64,000 bases of DNA, taken from positions 12,684 through 76,683 of the forward strand of contig JBBRDW010000007.1 in the NCBI GenBank assembly GCA_038203525.1. Direction: 5' to 3'. Below the pieces are notes generated by a model, which was given only the letters and a program-made list of their open reading frames with translations, was not told the origin of the DNA and searched no databases. Shown here piece after piece: positions 53,727-61,936 of the stretch; position 1 is the first letter of the stretch, and each line of letters opens with the position of its first letter. The translations under genes and the position numbers were made by a program. The stretch comes from Limnovirga sp038203525. Its GTDB lineage: Bacteria > Bacteroidota > Bacteroidia > Chitinophagales > Chitinophagaceae.

Positions 53727-54983
53727 TTATAGAAATTTTATTTTTATAAACCTTGGACGATACAAGTTAGGGTCATAAATAATATCGTGAAAAAAATCAA
53801 AAGAATTTACATTGAAACTAATTAGCAGTTCCCCAGGTTTTGAGAGATTCGGATGCGCTTTAGCGTTATATGCAAAATAATTTTTACCGGTTAATGCTTC
53901 TTTGCAATCCCAAACTGGTATCACCGGACCAAATGGTCCATAAGGAGTTTTACCAAGGCGCAGACCTATACCACCCCAAACATCTGTTTGGAAAACAAGT
54001 GCATAACGACCATCGGGTAATGGACTAAGGCTTAATTCATCAGAAACCCTATCAGTAATTACGGCGGCATTTTGTATGTTATTAATATCTAAATTCCAGC
54101 CAGTGCTATCCCAGAAACGCCATTTTGAAAAATCTTTAAAATATGATGGTAGCACCCTTGCTGCCATCAAACCTTTGCTTAAAGGTTGAGGCAAATTTTT
54201 CACCCCGTATATATATACATAACCATCTGGTGCAGGGGCGCCAGCCCATTTTGTATTTACAAATATACCCGCACCAAACGCATAGCCATTGTCTATTGCA
54301 GTTCCAGCTACAAACAAAGGTGCATCCTCCTGCATGGCATTTTTATAGGGTGCATTACTTCCCGCCTGGATGGTTATCACTGAACTTCCACCTACTGCAA
54401 ATCCAAAACCCGTATTTATTCTTTTGATTTTATAACCTAATATATTGGTTTCATTTTGGCGTTCCTGGTTAACAAAACCATCGCCCAGCCAGAAATAATC
54501 TCCAGTTTGTGACAGGGGCGAATTGGGTATAAACACAGATGCAGGTTTATTATTTGCACCTGTATCCCATGAAAATTGTATGTTTTCAGCTATCGGTTCA
54601 TTGCCTTTTATAAGTGCTGTTGAATTATTAATTAGTAACCAGCCTGGAGTAAGTGCACCATTTACTATTTCTCCAATTTGGGTATCACTAAAAAGTAATA
54701 AAGTATTTCCCTGTTTTGCGCCTATTGTATCAACACCACTTAAAGGAATTGAAAAGATACCGTCACCACCCAGCCACCCAGCGTTTCTTATAAATAATTG
54801 TGTCCAATCAGTTGCTTCCTCTGCTGTAAATTTCAGTACATCCAAATTAATCTCGTTAGTAATAGTATCGCCGCCACCCGGGCTTTCATCCGGATTTATA
54901 TATGATCCATCTTTCTTACATGAAATGCATACCGTTAGCAAAAGAATTGCTAAACAGCGTAAAAAAAATGGAACACACCTCAT
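53727..54983 (-). CDS. Paralogous surface lipoprotein, propeller-like, first in the set
   Basis: A 418-aa lipoprotein (LLLTVCISCKKD, lipidation at the last Cys). After a Gly/Asp-rich linker (DESPGGGDTITNE) come the shared motifs: GWLGGDGIFSIPLSGVD, FSDTQIGE, GDYFWLGDGFVN, WRFWDSTGW, TPYGPFGP, YNAKAHPNLSKPGELLISFNVNSFDF and RPRFIKIK. It heads the three-gene run. The KK after the Cys is common among exported lipoproteins here. Confidence 0.65.
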   Translation of the reverse strand: MRCVPFFLRCLAILLLTVCISCKKDGSYINPDESPGGGDTITNEINLDVLKFTAEEATDWTQLFIRNAGWLGGDGIFSIPLSGVDTIGAKQGNTLLLFSDTQIGEIVNGALTPGWLLINNSTALIKGNEPIAENIQFSWDTGANNKPASVFIPNSPLSQTGDYFWLGDGFVNQERQNETNILGYKIKRINTGFGFAVGGSSVITIQAGSNAPYKNAMQEDAPLFVAGTAIDNGYAFGAGIFVNTKWAGAPAPDGYVYIYGVKNLPQPLSKGLMAARVLPSYFKDFSKWRFWDSTGWNLDINNIQNAAVITDRVSDELSLSPLPDGRYALVFQTDVWGGIGLRLGKTPYGPFGPVIPVWDCKEALTGKNYFAYNAKAHPNLSKPGELLISFNVNSFDFFHDIIYDPNLYRPRFIKIKFL

Positions 54984-55093
54984 TTGAATTTGTTTTATGC
55001 CCGTCTAAAATATAATTTAGATCAAGAAAAATGACGGTTAAAGAACCTGATTTCAGTTATTATTTTTCCTTACCAAACCCGCACCGGGTTATA

Positions 55094-55155
55094 AATTTTT
55101 ATGAACCCAGCTTTTAAAACTCCTATGAGGCTTCTCTTGCGTCGCACTCTTGTAC
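55094..55155 (+). repeat. Dispersed 60-bp repeat (F orientation), left arm of a gene-bearing pair
   Basis: TTTTTATGAACCCAGC, then CTCCTATGAGGCTTCTC, then the exact core TTGCGTCGCACTCTTGTAC at 55137-55155. The paired R copy is at 56026-56083, on the other side of the lipoprotein gene. Confidence 0.85.
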
Positions 55156-55178
55156 AGTATATCTTTATTCAGCGACTT

Positions 55179-55970
55179 CTACTCAGCCTGATAGGTATAA
55201 ACAAATATCTCATGATCTGAAAGCCCGAAAGCAGAAAGATCAAGTGCTATTTCAAAAATCAGTTTATCTTTTGATATTGATTTAACTGTGTATTCCTGTG
55301 CTGTAATTTTTGTTGGATCAAAAACAGAATGATAGATCTCGGTAAAAGTTTTTTCATCCGCACTTAAATACCATTTATCGAATATGTTGAAGCCATCAAA
55401 TAAACAACCTGAAGCGCCATAGTCAACAGTTATACTGCTGTCTTTATTAAAATTCCACTTATTATCTTTCTCGCAATCATTGATTGCTTCAGAAGGAGGA
55501 TCATCTGTACTCCAGAAAGTTGAAATAAGTTTCCACGTGTGCGAATAAATATTTTGTGTTGCAGATGCTTCTGTATTAATAGTAAGATCTTTTTCTGCAG
55601 TATTCCCTTTTGCATCTTCAAAATGAAAATTAATGCCAACCAGTTTGTCTACTTCCTCATCCTGGTAAGTGTATGCGAAAATATAGCGGTAGCTTTTGCC
55701 ACCAAGGCTTTCAGGCGTAACGGTAACAGTGCCAAAAGCGGCATCGGGTATCAAGTTAATACCTTTTGTAATTACCAGAGTTTTTATGCCATTGGGCGCT
55801 TCAATATCCAATGTATCAAAAAACTGCTGGCCCGTTTTGCCGGTTACCTGCACCGGTGTTAATTTAAGTACCGGCAGGTTGGGGTCCGCAGTTTCTTTTT
55901 TGCAGGATGCCAGCACAAATAATGCTGTACAGAAAAATGTGGCGCTGATAGGTATGTTCAATCGTTTCAT
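55179..55970 (-). CDS. Lipoprotein with an Ig-like and a lipocalin-like region
   Basis: A 263-aa lipoprotein (start MKRLNIPISATFF; LASCKKET gives the lipidation Cys). Residues about 30-130 look like an immunoglobulin-type fold (LKLTPVQVTGKTG, DAKGNTAEKDLTI). The rest resembles lipocalin-like proteins: HTWKLISTFWS, KWNFNKDSSITVD, DKWYLSADEKTF. By position it could be a SusE/F-like glycan binder, but the sequence does not prove it. It is boxed by repeats within the locus. Confidence 0.65.
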   Translation of the reverse strand: MKRLNIPISATFFCTALFVLASCKKETADPNLPVLKLTPVQVTGKTGQQFFDTLDIEAPNGIKTLVITKGINLIPDAAFGTVTVTPESLGGKSYRYIFAYTYQDEEVDKLVGINFHFEDAKGNTAEKDLTINTEASATQNIYSHTWKLISTFWSTDDPPSEAINDCEKDNKWNFNKDSSITVDYGASGCLFDGFNIFDKWYLSADEKTFTEIYHSVFDPTKITAQEYTVKSISKDKLIFEIALDLSAFGLSDHEIFVYTYQAE

Positions 55971-56025
55971 ATATCTAAGCATTAAAATGAGGAATGGCTG
56001 TTGAAAGCTGAATTAAATTATTACA

Positions 56026-56083
56026 GTACAAGTGTGCGACGCAAGGGGCGATGCCACAAGTACAATTGCCGGGTTCAAAAATA
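56026..56083 (-). repeat. Dispersed 60-bp repeat (R orientation), right arm of a gene-bearing pair
   Basis: The core GTACAAGTGTGCGACGCAA is followed by GGGCGATGCCACAAG and the end TTGCCGGGTTCAAAAATAT. It ends 8 bp before the sugar porter stop codon. Confidence 0.85.
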
Positions 56084-56090
56084 TCTTCTT

Positions 56091-57491
56091 TCATAGTTGA
56101 TTAACTTTTGCAATTTCTAAAGGAGCTTTTTCCACATGTTCTGGCATCCAGTAACGCTCAATTTCTTCCAGTGATTTTCCCTTTGTTTCAGGAATTAATT
56201 TATATACGAAAACGAGTGCGAATACTGCCATAACCATATAAATCCAAAATGTAAATGCGCTGCCGATAGAATCTAATAACATAGGGAATGATTGAGACAC
56301 TGCAAAAACCGATACCCACAAAAAGAAAATGCAAACGGACATTGCCATGCCCCTGTTACGGTTGGAAAATATTTCTGCGATAACCACAAACGCAAGCGGG
56401 CCAAGGGATATAGCGAAGAACGCGATGTATGCAAGTATGGCGAAAAGCACAAGATAACCTTGTGCAAAGCCAAAATAAAATGCACCACCCACAACTGCTA
56501 AACATGCAGCCATGCCTGCACAACCGATAAGTAACAAAGTTCTGCGGCCCCACCTGTCCACATATTTTATAGCAACGAGTGTGAACAAAACATTGATGGT
56601 TCCTACGAGTACGGTTTGCATTAGTGCAGACCCCGAACCATCGCCGGTTGATTTAAAGATTTCCGGTGCATAATACATAATGGCGTTGATGCCTGTTACC
56701 TGAGAGAAAATGCACAAAACAATACCAATCATTAAAGGTTTTCTTACGCCGGGTTTTAATACATCTGCGAAGGAACTTGTTTCTGTATTTAGTGCTTGTT
56801 TGATTTCTTCGAGTTCACTGGATGCTTTGGCTGCGCCGTTTACTTTTGTGAGTATAACTCTTGCTTCATCCCAACGCTCTTTCTGTGCAAGCCAGCGTGG
56901 GCTTTCAGGTACAAAAAATAAAAGTATTAGAAAGATGACGGAAGGGAATAATCCGGAGCCAAACATCCAGCGCCAGCCTGTTGAAATATTCCAGGCTTCA
57001 TCGTACCAGCCTGCGATTGTTGCGTTTACAAAATAGATGATCAAGATGCCAGAAACTATTCCAAGCTGGTTGATTGATACCAATTGCCCACGGATATTTG
57101 CAGGTGCTATTTCTGCGATGTACATGGGGGCCAACATGGACGCAATACCAATACCCAAACCTGCAATTAAACGAAAGAAAACAAACCAGTTTAAATCGAG
57201 TGGAACAGCAATACCAGCGGATGATATGGCAAAGAGTATTGCTGATATTACCAATACTTTTTTGCGGCCAATTTTATCGCTCAATTTACCTGCAAACATA
57301 GCACCCACAACACAACCAATCAATGCGCAGGAAGCAACCCAACCTTTCATTGCAGGCGAAAGATCATAAAGTTTTTCAATAAAGCCAATTGCACCGGCAA
57401 CTACGGCTGTATCATAACCAAACAATAACCCGCCAACTGCTGCTACCATTGTTGCTTTATAAACATACCATTTGTTTACTGTGCTGTTCAT
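56091..57491 (-). CDS. MFS sugar porter (XylE/GLUT-like)
   Basis: A 466-aa inner membrane sugar:H+ symporter with 12 helices. The start MNSTVNKWYVYK is chosen because it lies 4 bp past the stop of the upstream gene. Motifs are GGLLFGYDTAVVAGAIG in helix 1, GRKK, PESPRWLAQ, GRRTLL and PETKGKSLEEIE near the end, all typical of the family. By context it may carry mannose or a related hexose. Confidence 0.9.
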   Translation of the reverse strand: MNSTVNKWYVYKATMVAAVGGLLFGYDTAVVAGAIGFIEKLYDLSPAMKGWVASCALIGCVVGAMFAGKLSDKIGRKKVLVISAILFAISSAGIAVPLDLNWFVFFRLIAGLGIGIASMLAPMYIAEIAPANIRGQLVSINQLGIVSGILIIYFVNATIAGWYDEAWNISTGWRWMFGSGLFPSVIFLILLFFVPESPRWLAQKERWDEARVILTKVNGAAKASSELEEIKQALNTETSSFADVLKPGVRKPLMIGIVLCIFSQVTGINAIMYYAPEIFKSTGDGSGSALMQTVLVGTINVLFTLVAIKYVDRWGRRTLLLIGCAGMAACLAVVGGAFYFGFAQGYLVLFAILAYIAFFAISLGPLAFVVIAEIFSNRNRGMAMSVCIFFLWVSVFAVSQSFPMLLDSIGSAFTFWIYMVMAVFALVFVYKLIPETKGKSLEEIERYWMPEHVEKAPLEIAKVNQL

Positions 57492-57495
57492 GTTT

Positions 57496-59274
57496 TTAAT
57501 TAATGCGGTAATCAATAAGATTTTCAGTTCTTACATAAGCTTTAATCGTGGCACATTGCTGACCTTCACTTTCCCCATAAGGCCGCACCGTGTAAGCACC
57601 AACTTCTGCCGGTACAATAAAGGTTTCTGCATAATGAATAATGAAAGGCTCAAACATATTATCCGGGCTCTCTACCATTGCTTCCCTGCCTTCAATAAGA
57701 TTGAGCACATTGAAAACACCCTTTGTGTTATGCGGTACTTTCCCTGTAAACCAATGTCTTCGTGTTTCAATAAAAGAAGTTTCATCAAGACCAGTTCTTT
57801 CTTCTTTGTAACCATCAGCACCCATTAGTACTTTAAAGTGGTTTATGATATTATTGCCTGTCCATTCCGTTCTTCTGTTCCACTGTATTACCTGTTTTCC
57901 ATGATCAAGGGAAATGGGGCGTGGTTTGCCATCCATACCCATTCTGCCCCAATCCCATAGCTTAAAAGTAAAGATGTAAGGCGTAGCGCTTATCTCAAGT
58001 ACTACTGTATCCGCACCGGAACAATGAATGGTGCCTGAAGGAATTAAAATATGATCATGCTTTTTAATGGGCCATTTTTCTACATATTTTTCAGCATCGA
58101 AATTGCCGCCTTGCTGTTGAACCTTTTCAAGTTCGTACAACATTTTTTCGGGTACGGTTTCTTCTTTTAGACCGAGGTAAACGAATGCGCCTTCCTTTGC
58201 ATCAAGAATATAATAACTTTCATCCTGTGTATAAGACATGCCGAACTTTTCCTTTATGTATTCTTTCAGCGGATGCACCTGCAGACTTAGGTTACCGCCT
58301 TCCATTGTGTCAAGGAAATCGAACCTAATGGGAAACTCTGCACCAAAGGCTTCGTATACTTTTTTGCCAAGCAGTTTTACAGGTTGCGCAAAAACAAGGT
58401 TGATGGAAGGCGTTTCAAACAGCACATCTTTAAAACGAATAAATAAACTGTTTTCTTCTGGAACACAATCAAAGCCCCAGGCAAAATTTTGCTGCTCCCT
58501 GTCAAGGTCGCAAACCTCTTTTAACCACTGGCCACCCCATGGGCCGGGATCAAAAAAAGGTACAACCCTGAATGGCCTGTGGGTTGTTGAAAGCAAAGCT
58601 TCATTTAATGCTTTGCCCGTAACCATTTTAGGGCTTTCTTTTATTGTTGTGTCCAGCACAAAATCCCAGCGGCTCATTAAAGTTTTTTTATGCCTGTCGC
58701 AAACACGCCAGTCAACAAAATAGCAACGCTTATACTGGTACGAAAACTCAGCATTGCGGTTCTCAACGCCAAGATTGCTTATAGTGTTTTTTCTAAATCT
58801 TAACTGAATTTCCCACCTCGGCATATCAGCATAAACAAGTAAATCTGCTGTAGGAGCAATTAATGCAGCACCGCAACCGATTACAAAAACAACTCCAGTA
58901 TCAGCAGTATTTATTTCATTTTGAAGCACTGCTATTTTTTGTTCAGCAAAAAAATCTTTTAATTCTAAAGGTGCCATATAGCCAAAAACAGGATCATCGG
59001 TAACATAAGGATACACCAGTTCATCTACCTGTTTTGCATCCAGCATTGCAGCAGATGACCAAAACAATTTTGCAGATGGAAACTCATTTTCAATATGCGT
59101 TAAAATCTCAGCAGTATACACGCCATGATAACATTCAACAGCAATAACTGTTTTTTTCTGCTGCTTTCTGCTGATCTCATTTTTAAAAGCATCTATAATA
59201 TTATTCCAGCCTGCGGTGCATTGATGCCCTACTATCTTTACTTCGGGAAATTTGTCAAAATTTGATTTTTTCAC
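57496..59274 (-). CDS. Class I mannose-6-phosphate isomerase with an extra N-terminal domain
   Basis: A 592-aa protein. Its C-terminal two thirds carries type I phosphomannose isomerase motifs: GPWGGQWL (about 245), NLSLQVHPLKEY with zinc ligands Gln332 and His334, QDESYYIL with the Glu, and IPSGTIHCSG with a third His. The first 220 or so residues precede this and include a region VVFVIGCGAALIAPTADLLVYADMPRWE but no Walker A, so not an active P-loop kinase. It converts mannose-6-P to fructose-6-P. It sits between the sugar kinase and porter genes. Confidence 0.85.
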   Translation of the reverse strand: MKKSNFDKFPEVKIVGHQCTAGWNNIIDAFKNEISRKQQKKTVIAVECYHGVYTAEILTHIENEFPSAKLFWSSAAMLDAKQVDELVYPYVTDDPVFGYMAPLELKDFFAEQKIAVLQNEINTADTGVVFVIGCGAALIAPTADLLVYADMPRWEIQLRFRKNTISNLGVENRNAEFSYQYKRCYFVDWRVCDRHKKTLMSRWDFVLDTTIKESPKMVTGKALNEALLSTTHRPFRVVPFFDPGPWGGQWLKEVCDLDREQQNFAWGFDCVPEENSLFIRFKDVLFETPSINLVFAQPVKLLGKKVYEAFGAEFPIRFDFLDTMEGGNLSLQVHPLKEYIKEKFGMSYTQDESYYILDAKEGAFVYLGLKEETVPEKMLYELEKVQQQGGNFDAEKYVEKWPIKKHDHILIPSGTIHCSGADTVVLEISATPYIFTFKLWDWGRMGMDGKPRPISLDHGKQVIQWNRRTEWTGNNIINHFKVLMGADGYKEERTGLDETSFIETRRHWFTGKVPHNTKGVFNVLNLIEGREAMVESPDNMFEPFIIHYAETFIVPAEVGAYTVRPYGESEGQQCATIKAYVRTENLIDYRIN

Positions 59275-59284
59275 CTTGCTTCTT

Positions 59285-60229
59285 TTATGGATTAAACACT
59301 AAATATGCTGCGCCAAGTAATGCTGCTGTATTGATATTTTCTGCTGCGCTTACTTTTACTTTGCCCCAGGGTATCCATGCATTTTCATTCACTTTTTTTT
59401 GCAGGTATGGAATAATAATTTCTGCGCTTCCCATTACGCCGCCACTTACAATTAATATTTCAGGATCGTAAGCATGAATAAGATTTACCGCGCATGCACT
59501 CCACACATTTAAACAGTGATCTCTTATTTGCATCGCCAATTGATCTTCGCTTGCTGCACACCTGAATATACTTTCAAAATCGATCTTCAATTCCTTCGCT
59601 AATCTGCTGCTGGTAAAGCTTTCATTTGATTTACAAATCCTTTCAATATTCCAGGTAGATGCCTCAACTTCTACACAGCCGTAATTTCCGCAGTTGCATT
59701 TTTGTCCGTTTATATTTATTGTAAAATGCCCGCCAAGTACTCCAGCCTGGTAATGTTTACCTCTTAATATTTTCCCTTCAATTATTGCCGAAGATCCAAC
59801 GCCAGTTCCAATCGTCATGAGTACTACATTATCATATCCTTTACCATTTCCATATTGCCATTCGCCTGTTAGGGCTGCTCTTGCATCGTTTTCTAACTGC
59901 AATTCCGTGTGCCATGTTTCGTTTACCCATGCACTTAAATCTAAATCCGGTGCATCATTGAATTTGTTGTCGATCGAAAGAATTTTTTTCTGTTTGCTGT
60001 CAACAATACCAGGTATCGAAATACCCATTCCTGCAATTTCATTTTTGCTTATTGATTGTTGCAGCAACAGATCGTTCATCATTTCCTTAATTACCGGAAG
60101 CCTTTCGCCCAAACCATTTTGCGATTGTGCATCAGCATTTATTACCGATAAAATTTTGCCGTTTTCAACAAGCCCCAATTTTATTTTGGTTCCTCCCAAA
60201 TCCATTACCATTGCTATATTGCGGCCCAT
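59285..60229 (-). CDS. ROK family sugar kinase
   Basis: A 314-aa cytosolic sugar kinase. MDLGGTKIKLG is the phosphate-binding loop, LENDARAALTGEW includes the catalytic Asp, and GGHFTININGQKCNCGNYGCVEVEAS holds the zinc site of the ROK family (CxCGxxGCxE). It lies 10 bp upstream of the isomerase gene. In context it probably phosphorylates mannose or glucose taken up by the porter. Confidence 0.9.
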   Translation of the reverse strand: MGRNIAMVMDLGGTKIKLGLVENGKILSVINADAQSQNGLGERLPVIKEMMNDLLLQQSISKNEIAGMGISIPGIVDSKQKKILSIDNKFNDAPDLDLSAWVNETWHTELQLENDARAALTGEWQYGNGKGYDNVVLMTIGTGVGSSAIIEGKILRGKHYQAGVLGGHFTININGQKCNCGNYGCVEVEASTWNIERICKSNESFTSSRLAKELKIDFESIFRCAASEDQLAMQIRDHCLNVWSACAVNLIHAYDPEILIVSGGVMGSAEIIIPYLQKKVNENAWIPWGKVKVSAAENINTAALLGAAYLVFNP

Positions 60230-60284
60230 CGTTATTATTTATCTTACCAGTTTATTATTCGCATTGCTGCTTCATGTTCTGAAC

Positions 60285-60420
60285 GTACAAGAGTGCGACG
60301 CAAGAATGTTCAATCTGTGTTTCAAATGCCCGGTCAATAAAATTTATTATGATCACATTTTTTTATTTGATACCAAACGGTATTACTACTATTAAGCATT
60401 CTTGCGTCGCACTCTTGTAC
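60285..60420. repeat. Two dispersed repeats in R-then-F order
   Basis: R copy (exact core 60285-60303, end TGCCCGGTCAATAAAAT) and F copy (exact core 60402-60420) face with their CCCGG ends towards each other, the opposite of most pairs. They lie between susD and the sugar kinase gene. Confidence 0.8.
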
Positions 60421-60440
60421 GACTTTTCCATAACTGAACT

Positions 60441-61916
60441 TTAGTACCCAGTATTTTGAACAAGCTTTGAATTCAAGTCAATCTCATGCTGTGGTATTGG
60501 AAATAAATAATGCTTTTGCTGTGGCGTTATACCAGGTTTTGCAAGCGGTACCAAAGTTTCTAAATTGTGTGTGCGTGCAAGATCGAACCAGCGCTGACCT
60601 TCGCCAACAAATTCCAGTCTTCTTTCGTTGAGCACTGCCGCACGAAATTCATCTTTACTTAAATTCTCATAATCAGGCACTGTGGGCAAATCTTCAATGC
60701 CATTAAAACGTGCCCGCTTTCTAACGATGTTTATGTAAGTATGTGCATCTGCTGAATTTCCCAATTCATTTTCGGCTTCAGCATACATTAGCAGAACATC
60801 TGCATACCTTATAACCGGATAATCGTTTGCTGAGCCATTGCCCTGTGGCTCTGCTGCCCTGTCCCAATACTTTTGTATATATGGTTTTATATCGGTAACC
60901 GTTCCATTAGGATTGTTGATTTCTGTAATGTATGTAACGGCTCTTCTGCGATCGTCGAGATCATATTGATCGTAAAGATTTTGTGTGGGCACCTGCCAGC
61001 CTTGTGAATTTTGTACCCCTTCAACCGCAAGCTGTGGCGGCAGCAGCCGAACATTGAACTGACCAACTTCCCAGAAAATAATAGCTCCGCCGGCATCACC
61101 AAAACCAACAGAGAAGATAGCTTCTTTACCGCCACGACTGCTAAGTTTGAAGACATCGGCAAAATCTTCCCACAAAGCATATTGGTTGGATTGTATAATC
61201 TCGTTGCATTTGTTTGAACAATCTTGCCAACGTTCCAGCGTTAGATACACTTTTGCAAGTATAGCTTTTGCCGCACCGCTTGTTGCCCTGCCGCGACCAT
61301 TACCGGGATCGTAACTTAAGGGCAAATCCTGCGCTGCTGTTAAGTCCTGAATTACCTGATCGTAGATCGCTTCAGGTGATGCAACCGCCGGGGTTAAAGG
61401 TTCTTGTTCTTGTAAAACAAGCGGCACACTGCCAAACATACGCACCATATCAAAGTATAAAAGTCCGCGAAGAAAATGTGCTTCGTTAATCAGTCTTGTT
61501 CTTAATGTTGCATCCATCTCTATTCCCGGGATCTTTGCAATGGCAATATTGGCGAGTGTGATTGCTTTATAGTGCATGGTCCATGTTTCTTCTAAACTAT
61601 TGTTGATGGGGCCTTCAGAAAATTTGCTTATCTGATCAATATCCTGCCAAAACGATTCATTATTCATTTCATCGGAAGCGCAGCCCGCAATAACCCAAAA
61701 TGTACTGTGATAAATACCGGCAGTAGAGCCTGTGCTTGTTGAATTGAGATAAGCATAGATGGCATTTACCGCAGCTACAGCATCATTCTCCGTTTTATAA
61801 AAGTTTGTAACCGCAACAAGATTTTTTGGATCTTCAGTAAGAAACTTTTTGCAGGAGGAAAAGATGGTAACCGCAGTTAAAATTATGGGCAAACTATATT
61901 TAAAAAACTTTTTCAT
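60441..61916 (-). CDS. SusD/RagB family outer membrane glycan-binding lipoprotein
   Basis: A 491-aa surface lipoprotein (IFSSCKKFLTEDP, lipidation Cys22) that binds oligosaccharides for its SusC partner. SusD patterns are present: ITLANIAIAKIPG, AHFLRGLLYFDMVRMFGSVPLV, the later YADVLLMYAEAENELGN and the C-terminal LNERRLEFVGEGQRWFDLART. It follows susC by 20 bp on the same strand. The N-terminal Lys pair after Cys is common in this phylum. Confidence 0.93.
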   Translation of the reverse strand: MKKFFKYSLPIILTAVTIFSSCKKFLTEDPKNLVAVTNFYKTENDAVAAVNAIYAYLNSTSTGSTAGIYHSTFWVIAGCASDEMNNESFWQDIDQISKFSEGPINNSLEETWTMHYKAITLANIAIAKIPGIEMDATLRTRLINEAHFLRGLLYFDMVRMFGSVPLVLQEQEPLTPAVASPEAIYDQVIQDLTAAQDLPLSYDPGNGRGRATSGAAKAILAKVYLTLERWQDCSNKCNEIIQSNQYALWEDFADVFKLSSRGGKEAIFSVGFGDAGGAIIFWEVGQFNVRLLPPQLAVEGVQNSQGWQVPTQNLYDQYDLDDRRRAVTYITEINNPNGTVTDIKPYIQKYWDRAAEPQGNGSANDYPVIRYADVLLMYAEAENELGNSADAHTYINIVRKRARFNGIEDLPTVPDYENLSKDEFRAAVLNERRLEFVGEGQRWFDLARTHNLETLVPLAKPGITPQQKHYLFPIPQHEIDLNSKLVQNTGY

Positions 61917-61936
61917 AATAACAATTTTAGAGATAA

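Noticed and set aside
57496..57515. MFS porter start at 57515
   Set aside because: It would overlap the isomerase gene; the Met at 57491 fits the family start and the 4-bp spacing.
1252..60420. The repeats as DNA uptake sequences
   Set aside because: Uptake words are about 10-12 bp and often occur within genes; these are about 60 bp, directional and only intergenic.
1252..60420. The repeats as a CRISPR array
   Set aside because: The copies are dispersed over tens of kb, in both orientations, with no regular spacers and no cas genes.
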